DNA of 64,000 bases from an uncultured Spirochaetales bacterium (lineage in GTDB: Bacteria > Spirochaetota > Spirochaetia > Sphaerochaetales > Sphaerochaetaceae), in the NCBI GenBank assembly GCA_949293335.1, contig CASFDA010000033.1, positions 1-64,000 on the forward strand, written 5' to 3'. The stretch's first letter is position 1. Every line of letters begins with the position of its first letter. This document shows positions 26,738-34,943 of this stretch, piece by piece. The notes under the pieces are model-generated. The model saw nothing but the letters and a program-made list of their open reading frames with translations, was not told the DNA's origin and ran no database searches. The position numbers and the translations under genes were made by a program.

Positions 26738-27139
26738 TTATTTTGCAATCCTTGTAATCGTGTAGAGAATTAGTAGATGGTAAATCAATGTCTCAAGCCA
26801 AATGAAGAGTCGTTCTCCGCTGAGATTGTTCAAACCATACACGAAATCACTGAAAACTATCACAAATACCCATACGACCAGTACAATCAATGTCGAATAC
26901 TTTGTGAATTCTGGCTTGATTCCCTTGATAAAGGAAGGAACTGCAATCAGGAAACCACAGATGAGCAAAACGATTCCGAGTATGATGTCGATAGTATTAT
27001 TATCGATCGCCCTATAAAGGTCGTTTGCATTTCCAGGATTACTTATTCCCTGTATACCGATACAGATGAACAATAGACCGATAAGAACCTTCAGAACAAA
27101 GGTACCACCTACCTTGACGACTGCTTGCGCTTTTGCCAT
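26738..27139 (-). CDS. small integral membrane protein, unknown function
   Basis: 133 residues from the ATG at 27139 (MAKAQAVVKVG), chosen because GGAGG lies just before it; a frame from 27175 is open but has no such site. Four hydrophobic segments, at about 16-33, 50-68, 78-98 and 110-128. No conserved family recognised. It forms a two-gene unit with the following secreted protein. Confidence 0.65.
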   Translation of the reverse strand: MAKAQAVVKVGGTFVLKVLIGLLFICIGIQGISNPGNANDLYRAIDNNTIDIILGIVLLICGFLIAVPSFIKGIKPEFTKYSTLIVLVVWVFVIVFSDFVYGLNNLSGERLFIWLETLIYHLLILYTITRIAK

Positions 27140-27277
27140 TTTTTCCTCCGAATTTGCATCTGAAATATACAACAAGAACTTGCATGAGGTATATAAGCAA
27201 TCTGCAAAAAGACCAGAAAATTAATCTTCAAGTCAAACGGCGATTGAGTAGTTCACAATAATAGCAAAAAGGATATC

Positions 27278-27286
27278 ATGAAATAG
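27278..27286 (+). CDS. Met-Lys minigene (ATG AAA TAG) abutting pth
   Basis: A two-codon reading frame, ATG AAA TAG, whose stop is directly followed by the pth ATG. AAAAAGGA ends four bases before this first ATG, an acceptable though short spacing, whereas the pth ATG is 13 nt from it. A ribosome loading here would make fMet-Lys-tRNA and stop, then could restart on pth. Whether it is used is inference. Confidence 0.35.
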   Translation: MK

Positions 27287-27784
27287 ATGATCAAACTTGT
27301 TGTTTTCCTTTCAAATAACATCAAAGGTTATGAAAGGACGAGGCACAATGTAGCAAAAATGCTATTTGACAGATTCGAATCACAGAATCTGTCTGTAAAA
27401 TTCCATAGCCAGCACAAGAAAATAGGCAGACCTATATTCATTGCCCCTTTATCTTTCATGAACAACAGCGGCATCGCTGTAAGCGAGGCAGTCTCTTTCT
27501 ACAAGCTGAAAGATGATGAAATTCTCGTTGTCCACGATGATGCGGAGATTGACCTTGGGGCAGTGAAAATTGAGAAAGGTGGCCCGTTGAGAGGACATAA
27601 CGGACTGAGAAGCATCAAAGACAGGATCGGAAGTGATAATTTCTTCCGCATGAGAATTGGAATAGGAAGACCAAAGCGCGGTGAATTGAGATCGCATGTA
27701 CTATCTGCATTCTCAAAGGACGAAGAGATACCTTTGGAAACAGCACTTGAAAAAGCAGAAGAGGAAATCAGAAAGCTTCTTTAG
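27287..27784 (+). CDS. pth: peptidyl-tRNA hydrolase
   Basis: 165 residues; cleaves peptidyl-tRNA released from stalled or aborted translation. The catalytic set is present: Asn10, His20 in TRHN, Asn59 in PLSFMNNSG, Asp84 in VVHDDAEID and Asn105 in GHNGL. The usual GLGNPG near the N-terminus is degenerate (FLSNNIKG). It is shorter than the roughly 190-residue norm, mainly at the C-terminus. The only ribosome binding site is spaced better for the minigene just upstream. The GH13 gene follows after 71 nt. Confidence 0.9.
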   Translation: MIKLVVFLSNNIKGYERTRHNVAKMLFDRFESQNLSVKFHSQHKKIGRPIFIAPLSFMNNSGIAVSEAVSFYKLKDDEILVVHDDAEIDLGAVKIEKGGPLRGHNGLRSIKDRIGSDNFFRMRIGIGRPKRGELRSHVLSAFSKDEEIPLETALEKAEEEIRKLL

Positions 27785-27855
27785 ACTATATTGGAGATCC
27801 TTCCGCTACTAGAAGAATAGTTTTCATGCTAGAATCGAGAACATAGGGGAATTAT

Positions 27856-30800
27856 ATGGAAAAGAGAGATTTCAGAATCTCAAAGTATGTCAGAGACATG
27901 CTGGATCTTCGAACTCCAGTATTTACCACGGATGACATGAGCCATCTCTACAGGGACGCTCTAAGCATATCTTACCAGTACAATGAGAAACTGAAGAAAG
28001 AAGGAAAGAACAATTTCGTATCCGCAGGGAAATTGCATGCTGTTGCAGTTCTGCACATGCTTTATCAGCTTGTTCTCACGTCTTGTCTGAAAGATGGACA
28101 CCTGGATTTCTTCCCTAGGAGAATACAGGCAGCAAGAGGTTCAGAAGAGATGATGAAAGCACTCTCTTTCTATGACAGGACATTCCCTTCTCCTCTTCTC
28201 GATGAGAACAAGGTCACAGGTATCGCACGTGAGGTTGCCGATGCCAGGGGGTTGTTTGTCCATCAGATCATGAGAGATAATCCCGCGCTCATGAAAGCCG
28301 CAAAGCCTTTCGTCAGTCCGGATGGCCTCGTCTACCCGGATGGTTATAAAGCGCTGATGAGCATTCTTTCTGCATTTGTAAAAGATGAAGGAAGGAACAG
28401 CAGGATAGTTGATGAGGATGACATCTTCACATTGCTCACAAAGCCTGCGAGACTCTATCCCAACTCTCTTGAGGAGCAGATAAGGTTCATTATTGAAGAA
28501 TGGAGTGATCTTCTTCCTGCAAATGTGCTTACACTTCTCAAACTCTCTTTGGATTACATCAGGGAAGAAGAGAAAGATCATGGTTTCGGAGGTCCTCCCG
28601 GGCCAATGCCACTCCCGGATTATTCCAGTTTCATGAACGAATACGAAGCGTTCAGCAGCGATTCAGACTGGATGCCAAGGGTTGTCATGATCGCAAAGTG
28701 CACACTTGTCTGGCTTGATCAGCTTTCAAAAGAATACAAAAGGCCTATAACAAGGCTCGATCAGATTCCTGACAGAGAACTCGATATTCTCAAAGAAAGA
28801 GGTTTTACTGCCCTTTGGCTTATAGGACTTTGGGAAAGAAGCTCTGCATCGAAGAGAATAAAGAACCTCTGCGGAAATCCCGATGCAGAAGCATCTGCAT
28901 ACTCCCTGTATGACTATGATATTTCCTATTCAATAGGAGGATGGGAAGCACTGGAGAACCTGAGGGCAAGATGTTCGAGAAGGGGAATAAGACTCGCATC
29001 CGACATGGTTCCCAACCACACAGGAATAGACGGCAGATGGGTATATGAACACCCTGACTATTTTGTAAGTCAGGATTGGTCTCCGTTCCCATCATATACA
29101 TACAATGGCCCTGATCTTTCTCAGAATCCGGATTTCGAGATTAAAATCGAAGACCATTACTACAACAGGACAGATGCTGCTGTCACATTCAGACTGATAG
29201 ACAAGAGAAATGGCAGAGTGAGATATATGTTCCATGGTAATGATGGAACAACAATGCCCTGGAATGATACTGCACAGCTCGATTATCTCAATCCAGAGAC
29301 TAGAGAAGCTGTCATTCAGAAAATCATACATGTTGCGAAGAATTTCCCAATCATCCGTTTTGATGCTGCGATGACACTTGCAAAAAAGCACATCAGGAGA
29401 CTTTGGTATCCTCGCCCAGGTGAAGCGGGAGACATTGCAGGACGGGCAAGCCACTCAATGAGCGACAAGGAATTTGACGAAAAGATTCCTGAAGAGTTCT
29501 GGAGAGAGGTTGTGGACAGAATTGCAAAGGAAGTGCCCGATACCCTTCTCCTTGCTGAGGCATTCTGGCTGATGGAAGGATATTTTGTGAGAACACTAGG
29601 AATGCACAGAGTATATAACTCTGCATTCATGAACATGCTCAAGAATCAGGAAAATGAGAAATATCGTCTTGGAGTAAAACAGACGCTCGAATATGAACCT
29701 GAAATACTCAAGCGCTATGTCAACTTCATGAATAACCCTGACGAGGAGACGGCTATTGCGCAGTTCGGAGATGGTGACAAGTACTTTGGTGTCGCAACGC
29801 TCCTCGCTACCCTACCTGGCCTTCCGATGGTCGGACACGGACAGATTGAAGGCTATCACGAGAAATATGGAATGGAATACAGGAGGGCATACTGGGATGA
29901 AAAGCCAAATGAATGGCTGATCAATGAACATAAGCGGAGGATCTTCCCTCTCTTCAAGAAAAGATACCTTTTCAGCAATGTGGATAACTTCCAGTTCTAT
30001 GACTGTTATGAAAACGGTTTTGTGCATGAAAGTGTGTATGCATACGCAAACGGACAGGGAAATGAGAGGACGATCGTCCTTTACAACAACCAGTACGTAC
30101 ATGTACACGGAAATATAAAGGTATCTACGAACAAGCTTGTAAAGGGAAAAGATGGAGAGAAGAAACTTGAGAAAACACAACTTGCCGATAATCTCAATCT
30201 GACCTTCAGTGGCAAATGCTTTGCCCTTCTGGACAACTTCTCGGATGGCCTTACATACATAATTCCATCCATGAAGCTCTTCGAAGAAGGATTCGATTTT
30301 GATCTCAATGGATATGAATCAAGGGTCTACTGGAACATAAGGGAAGTTGAGGACTCGGACGGAACATATGAGGAACTTTACCACAGCCTTGGAAATCGTG
30401 GTGTGAAGGACATAGACATCGCAGTCCGCCTCTTGCGACTGAGACCTCTTTTTGAACTTTATTCCATGATCTCTTCAGAAGAGAGCGTAAAGACAGTAAG
30501 GGACATTGTAGAAGGAAAAGTCACAAAAGAAAAGGAAAGGGCATTCCTCCTTACACTTGCCGAGACCTATGCAAAACTTCCTCTTGTCTTTGAGAAGATG
30601 AGCGAGACGATCAAGAAGAAGCTGAAAGGTGAACATGAGATCAATCCGAAAGAGACAATCAGAGACATAAGGAATCTGATAAGCCTATTCAAGAAAAACA
30701 GCAATATAAAAGCATTCAAAGTCTGGGCATCGATTGAGAAGGCAGTACCTTTCATTGTACTCTCTTCCCTTGCTCTCAAGCCTTTTGACAAAGTTGAGAC

Positions 30801-31200
30801 GCTGAGAGATCTGATGGAAACAGCCGATACCTTACTGCTGGATCATCTCTTTGATAAGGAAGTGGATAAAATCTCTCTCGAAGAGGACGAGAGAAGGCTT
30901 ATGACACATAGTGCAGCTATTTTCATGAAAGCACACGAGTACTATGAAAAAGGAGATGATGCTCTCAGCTATATCGAAAAGATTCTGGAAGACAAAGGTG
31001 CAAAAGATTTCATTCTCGAGAATGTATATTCTGGAATCACTTGGTATAATCAGGAGAATATGCAGCTGTTGCTGGTTCTATCCGTCCTGTCACTCGCAGT
31101 CAAGGGAGAAGATGATATAGACATAGATGAAATGCTTTCCTTCCTCCTCGATAAAGAAAAGAATAGCGGTTACAAGATCGAAGAGTTCCTGAAACGCTGA
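27856..31200 (+). CDS. very large GH13 alpha-amylase family protein
   Basis: 1114 residues without a signal peptide, so cytoplasmic. The catalytic barrel starts near residue 280 (TRLDQIPDRELD, then ALWLIGLWERS). It carries SDMVPNHTGID (region I), the nucleophile Asp503 in IRFDAAM, the acid Glu568 in LLLAEAFW, and MNNPDEETA in place of the usual NHD region. An N-terminal, mostly helical stretch of about 280 residues and a C-terminal stretch of about 350 residues flank it; I recognise neither. A maltodextrin- or glycogen-active enzyme is likely, but the exact reaction is open. SD AGGGGA. Confidence 0.85.
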   Translation: MEKRDFRISKYVRDMLDLRTPVFTTDDMSHLYRDALSISYQYNEKLKKEGKNNFVSAGKLHAVAVLHMLYQLVLTSCLKDGHLDFFPRRIQAARGSEEMMKALSFYDRTFPSPLLDENKVTGIAREVADARGLFVHQIMRDNPALMKAAKPFVSPDGLVYPDGYKALMSILSAFVKDEGRNSRIVDEDDIFTLLTKPARLYPNSLEEQIRFIIEEWSDLLPANVLTLLKLSLDYIREEEKDHGFGGPPGPMPLPDYSSFMNEYEAFSSDSDWMPRVVMIAKCTLVWLDQLSKEYKRPITRLDQIPDRELDILKERGFTALWLIGLWERSSASKRIKNLCGNPDAEASAYSLYDYDISYSIGGWEALENLRARCSRRGIRLASDMVPNHTGIDGRWVYEHPDYFVSQDWSPFPSYTYNGPDLSQNPDFEIKIEDHYYNRTDAAVTFRLIDKRNGRVRYMFHGNDGTTMPWNDTAQLDYLNPETREAVIQKIIHVAKNFPIIRFDAAMTLAKKHIRRLWYPRPGEAGDIAGRASHSMSDKEFDEKIPEEFWREVVDRIAKEVPDTLLLAEAFWLMEGYFVRTLGMHRVYNSAFMNMLKNQENEKYRLGVKQTLEYEPEILKRYVNFMNNPDEETAIAQFGDGDKYFGVATLLATLPGLPMVGHGQIEGYHEKYGMEYRRAYWDEKPNEWLINEHKRRIFPLFKKRYLFSNVDNFQFYDCYENGFVHESVYAYANGQGNERTIVLYNNQYVHVHGNIKVSTNKLVKGKDGEKKLEKTQLADNLNLTFSGKCFALLDNFSDGLTYIIPSMKLFEEGFDFDLNGYESRVYWNIREVEDSDGTYEELYHSLGNRGVKDIDIAVRLLRLRPLFELYSMISSEESVKTVRDIVEGKVTKEKERAFLLTLAETYAKLPLVFEKMSETIKKKLKGEHEINPKETIRDIRNLISLFKKNSNIKAFKVWASIEKAVPFIVLSSLALKPFDKVETLRDLMETADTLLLDHLFDKEVDKISLEEDERRLMTHSAAIFMKAHEYYEKGDDALSYIEKILEDKGAKDFILENVYSGITWYNQENMQLLLVLSVLSLAVKGEDDIDIDEMLSFLLDKEKNSGYKIEEFLKR

Positions 31201-31211
31201 AGGAGTGAATA

Positions 31212-32456
31212 TTGAAGACTTGGTCAACTTATACGGTTGCTTTTATTCTTGGACTCGCCACATGCCTCCTTTTCAATCCAATGGCTGGGGTATTGGATAT
31301 TTTCAAGGAGATAACATCCTATTTGTTGTCGCTTTCAGTTTTCATATTCTCTCCACTTGTGCTTTTCTCGTTCACATCGGGAATTGCTTCGCTTGGAAAA
31401 GATAAGCTTGGAGGAAGGTTTTCAGACAGATTTGTCACATGGACACTCCTGACATCGATCCTCCTTCCCTTATTCGCAGGAATATGCTTCCTCATTTTTC
31501 CTGTTGCTTTTCCAGTGACATCCAGTGCAGGATCCGAAGGAAACATAGCCTCAAGTACGCTGAGCTATGCCGTTTCTGAGGCAATGGCTGCAATCATTCC
31601 AGAAAACCCGACATACACAATGCTTTTCTCGAGTACTTTTCCGCTTCCATTAATTCTCATATGTTGGGCTTTCGGACTTGCGCTGAGACCTAAAAGTGAC
31701 ATAGTCAGACCTGCATACGCAGTCATGAACTCATTTTCAGAAGTAATGATGAAGCTCTCAAAGATGGCGATGTTGTTTGGGTTTCTGACTGTATACTTCT
31801 CTTCATCTGTATTCTTCATGACTCTGTATCAGGATGGAAGCGTACTGGTATCTGTCGCATTTTCACTTATGATCACAATCACTGCGCTGATCCTGCTATT
31901 TCTGATAATCCCTCTCATTTTCCTTCTGGTGACATTCGGTAAAAGCAATCCCTGGAAGAATATCAGGCTTTCATACTCAGCTCTTGTCCATGCCTTATTC
32001 TCTGGCAATGTACTCGCAAGTGCCCATGTGATGATCATGACAGAAAGATGCAATCTGGGAGTCCAGAAGAGGATAGCGGCGACATCCACTCCTTTCTTCC
32101 TGATATTTTCTCACGGAGGGAGTGCTGCAATAGCAACCATAACAACACTTTCTCTGATATATGCATTTTCCGGTGTCATCAACTTCCCAGTAGTAATGGC
32201 AATAGCATTGATTGCAATTCCAGTCTCATTCACATCCAGCATCGCTGTATCTTTTGAGACTGTAACGATAGGATATCTGGCCACACAGTTATTGAATATA
32301 AATCTCTATGGAGCAGAAAGTGCGATCTTTGCTATCATTCCATTTGTAAATGGCCTTGGATCAATGCTGGATACTGCGCTCTGTACGCTCGGAGCAAAGG
32401 CGATAGCCATCAAGTGCCGCACAAGTCTTGAAGTTCCAAAAAAGGATAGAATCTGA
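31212..32456 (+). CDS. divergent dicarboxylate/amino acid:cation symporter (SDF family)
   Basis: 414 residues, eight or more membrane helices plus re-entrant hairpins. FSPLVLFSFTSGIASLG near 45-61 and the serine-rich hairpin FSHGGSAAIATITTLS correspond to SDF/GltPh hallmarks. The usual NMDG and RTxxN motifs are altered (VNGLGSMLDTAL), so the substrate may not be glutamate or aspartate. Translation starts at a TTG, supported by AGGAG six bases upstream. It follows the GH13 gene by 11 nt and overlaps the next membrane protein by one base. Confidence 0.75.
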   Translation: MKTWSTYTVAFILGLATCLLFNPMAGVLDIFKEITSYLLSLSVFIFSPLVLFSFTSGIASLGKDKLGGRFSDRFVTWTLLTSILLPLFAGICFLIFPVAFPVTSSAGSEGNIASSTLSYAVSEAMAAIIPENPTYTMLFSSTFPLPLILICWAFGLALRPKSDIVRPAYAVMNSFSEVMMKLSKMAMLFGFLTVYFSSSVFFMTLYQDGSVLVSVAFSLMITITALILLFLIIPLIFLLVTFGKSNPWKNIRLSYSALVHALFSGNVLASAHVMIMTERCNLGVQKRIAATSTPFFLIFSHGGSAAIATITTLSLIYAFSGVINFPVVMAIALIAIPVSFTSSIAVSFETVTIGYLATQLLNINLYGAESAIFAIIPFVNGLGSMLDTALCTLGAKAIAIKCRTSLEVPKKDRI

Positions 32457-33214
32457 TGGGGAAAGGGTATTTACGTTTTGTATTCTTCCTGCAATGCCTC
32501 TTTACGCTTTTCTTCGGCTCAATAATAGTCCATACATTCTTCTTCCTGAGAGAAAACAATGGACTTTCCATTGAGACTGTTATGCTTTTTGCACCAAAGC
32601 TGCTTGTCCTGATATTCGCCATCTTCCCCCACTTCCTGATAAAGATCAGGCATAAGAGCCATACGCAGGATGGAGAGATACTTCCTCTTCTTTTTCTGGC
32701 AATGACTCTTGAGTGTTTTTCCCTCATTCCAGAATATTACATAGAGACAGGAATACTTCTTCTAGATCCCATAATAGTGAACACACTGATCAGATTGGCA
32801 TTCCTGCTATGCCCTCTGATGTTTCTCCTCTCTTCCCTACTGTATCAGGGGAGCAGTGTGTCCAAAATCGGTCAATACATACTTATTGCAATTATCGCAT
32901 CTTTCCTGCTTTCATATGCCGCTCCACACAGCTCAAGTCCTGAAAGTGCCGTCAACTCTTTCGGTTCTCTATGGGATATCTATTTCAACATCGCATCTCT
33001 GACAATAAGCTCGCTTGCAATACTCACTTTCGTCATTACCATGATCAACGACAAGGTATTGCATACAGCAAAAAGAGCTATTGCATTTATTCTGATGATA
33101 ATAGGCAACTGGGGAATTTTTGCCCCTACATCGATTGTCGCTACTATTCTGCTTACAATAGTCTACATAATCGGTGTGATCATGATGATCGTCACTAATA
33201 AAGATTCGTTCTGA
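32456..33214 (+). CDS. polytopic membrane protein, unknown function
   Basis: 252 residues with about seven hydrophobic helices and short charged loops. No motif recognised. The ATG shares one base with the TGA of the symporter gene (TGATG), so it is translationally coupled and may act with it. It ends just before a hairpin that terminates the convergent gpmI. Confidence 0.7.
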   Translation: MGKGYLRFVFFLQCLFTLFFGSIIVHTFFFLRENNGLSIETVMLFAPKLLVLIFAIFPHFLIKIRHKSHTQDGEILPLLFLAMTLECFSLIPEYYIETGILLLDPIIVNTLIRLAFLLCPLMFLLSSLLYQGSSVSKIGQYILIAIIASFLLSYAAPHSSSPESAVNSFGSLWDIYFNIASLTISSLAILTFVITMINDKVLHTAKRAIAFILMIIGNWGIFAPTSIVATILLTIVYIIGVIMMIVTNKDSF

Positions 33215-33220
33215 TAAGAA

Positions 33221-33248
33221 AATCCCCTGCGCTGATAAGCACAGGGGA
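33221..33248 (-). terminator. terminator of gpmI
   Basis: TCCCCTG (33223-33229) and CAGGGGA (33242-33248) form a seven-pair stem. On the minus strand it is followed by TTTTCTTATC, a good U tract; the plus side has none, so it mainly serves gpmI. Confidence 0.75.
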
Positions 33249-33256
33249 CAAACCGA

Positions 33257-34906
33257 TCATTTCAGATTGATGGCGCTCTTGTCGTAATCTTCAGGAGCAT
33301 CGTAACCGAGGAAATTAATCAGAGTTGCGGGAATACTTGAGATTCCAAGCCCTTCATTGAGCTCTTTTGAATATTCTCCCTTATACTCCGGATCGTAGAT
33401 GATGAGAGGTACAGGATTGAGCGAATGGCTTGTCTTTGACTTAGGTTCTCCGTTCTCCTTAACCTTCACTTTTCCGTTCTTGTCGTGTTCATACATATCA
33501 TCGGCATTTCCGTGATCTGCAGTAATGACCATGACTCCACCTGCTTCCTTGACCGCATCCCTGATCCTTCCGATCTGGAGATCCATTGCTTCCATAGAAC
33601 ATACTACAGCCTCAAATACGCCCGTATGCCCTACCATATCCCCATTAGGGAAGTTGAGCTTGATAAGATCCCATTTTCCGCTTTCGATTTCCTTTATGAC
33701 CCTGTCTGCGATCTCTGCGCACTTCATCCATGGCCTCTCCTCGAAAGGAACTATATCAGATGGGATCTCAACATACTCTTCAAGCTTATCGTCGAATTTT
33801 CCAGACTTGTTTCCATTGAAGAAGTAAGTTACATGTCCGAACTTCTGGGTCTCTGAAATGCTGAACTGCATCAGTTTTGTAGCACACAGGTACTCTGCAA
33901 GAGTTCTGTCAATCTGTGGAGGTGACACCAAATACTGATGAGGAACATGCAGATCTCCATCGTACTCCATCATTCCAGCATATTCGACTTTCGGATATCT
34001 CTTTCTGTCAAACTCTGTAAGGTTCTCCGATTCGAAAGCCTTTGTGATCTCCAATGCCCTGTCACCACGGAAATTGAAAAGGATCACAGAGTCTCCATCC
34101 TCGATCGTTCCAACAGGTTTGTTGTCCTTTGCAATCACAAACGGAGGGAGGTCCTGATCTATTGCTCCTGTCTCTTTTCTGAGAGTCTCGATCGCCTCAT
34201 GAGCGGAGGTAAACATCCTTCCTTCTCCAAGAACATGTGTATACCAGCCTTTTTTGACCATATCCCAGTTGGCGTTATAGCGATCCATCGTGATAACCAT
34301 ACGTCCGCCACCAGATGCAATCTGCGCATCAAACGTACCATCCTTGGAAAGTTCTTCAAGATACTCTGTGAAAGGATCGAAATACTCAAGTGCTGACATT
34401 TCACCGACATCACGGCCATCAAGGAGTGCATGTACCCTAACCTTCTTTACTCCTTCCTTCTTGGCCTCTGCGATCATCTTCTTGAGATGATCAATGTGGG
34501 AATGTACGTTTCCATCGGAAAGAAGGCCTATAAAATGAAGAGTTGAATTATTCTTCTTTACATTAGCTACTAGCTTCTTCCAGGTTTCCCCTTCAAACAT
34601 GGCACCGCTGTCAATGGACTGGCTTACGAGTTTCGCACCCTGGGCAAATACCCTTCCTGCCCCCATTGCGTTGTGTCCTACCTCACTGTTCCCCATATCG
34701 CTGTCGCTTGGGAGACCCACAGCAAGGCCATGTGCTTTAAGACGGGTGTTTGGACATGTTGCGAGAAGAGAATCGAGATTCTTTGTAAGCGCGTACTTTA
34801 CAGCATCTCCCTCTTCATACTTACCGTATCCGACGCCATCCATGATAACCAAGACCACGGGGCCCTTTCTTTCAATCTTATTGTTTCTGACAAGTGCATT
34901 TACCAT
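33257..34906 (-). CDS. gpmI: 2,3-bisphosphoglycerate-independent phosphoglycerate mutase
   Basis: 549 residues from the ATG at 34906, preceded by AAGGAG; a TTG two codons upstream is also possible. Alkaline-phosphatase fold with the phospho-acceptor Ser74 in SDSDMGNSEVGHNAMG, metal ligands in VLVIMDGVG and the C-terminal ITADHGNADDM and TSHSLNPVP motifs. It interconverts 3- and 2-phosphoglycerate in glycolysis. It is last in lgt-pepP-gpmI, 37 nt after pepP. Confidence 0.96.
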   Translation of the reverse strand: MVNALVRNNKIERKGPVVLVIMDGVGYGKYEEGDAVKYALTKNLDSLLATCPNTRLKAHGLAVGLPSDSDMGNSEVGHNAMGAGRVFAQGAKLVSQSIDSGAMFEGETWKKLVANVKKNNSTLHFIGLLSDGNVHSHIDHLKKMIAEAKKEGVKKVRVHALLDGRDVGEMSALEYFDPFTEYLEELSKDGTFDAQIASGGGRMVITMDRYNANWDMVKKGWYTHVLGEGRMFTSAHEAIETLRKETGAIDQDLPPFVIAKDNKPVGTIEDGDSVILFNFRGDRALEITKAFESENLTEFDRKRYPKVEYAGMMEYDGDLHVPHQYLVSPPQIDRTLAEYLCATKLMQFSISETQKFGHVTYFFNGNKSGKFDDKLEEYVEIPSDIVPFEERPWMKCAEIADRVIKEIESGKWDLIKLNFPNGDMVGHTGVFEAVVCSMEAMDLQIGRIRDAVKEAGGVMVITADHGNADDMYEHDKNGKVKVKENGEPKSKTSHSLNPVPLIIYDPEYKGEYSKELNEGLGISSIPATLINFLGYDAPEDYDKSAINLK

Positions 34907-34943
34907 ATGCAATGTTCTCCTTCAACAAAGTTAACAAACTACT

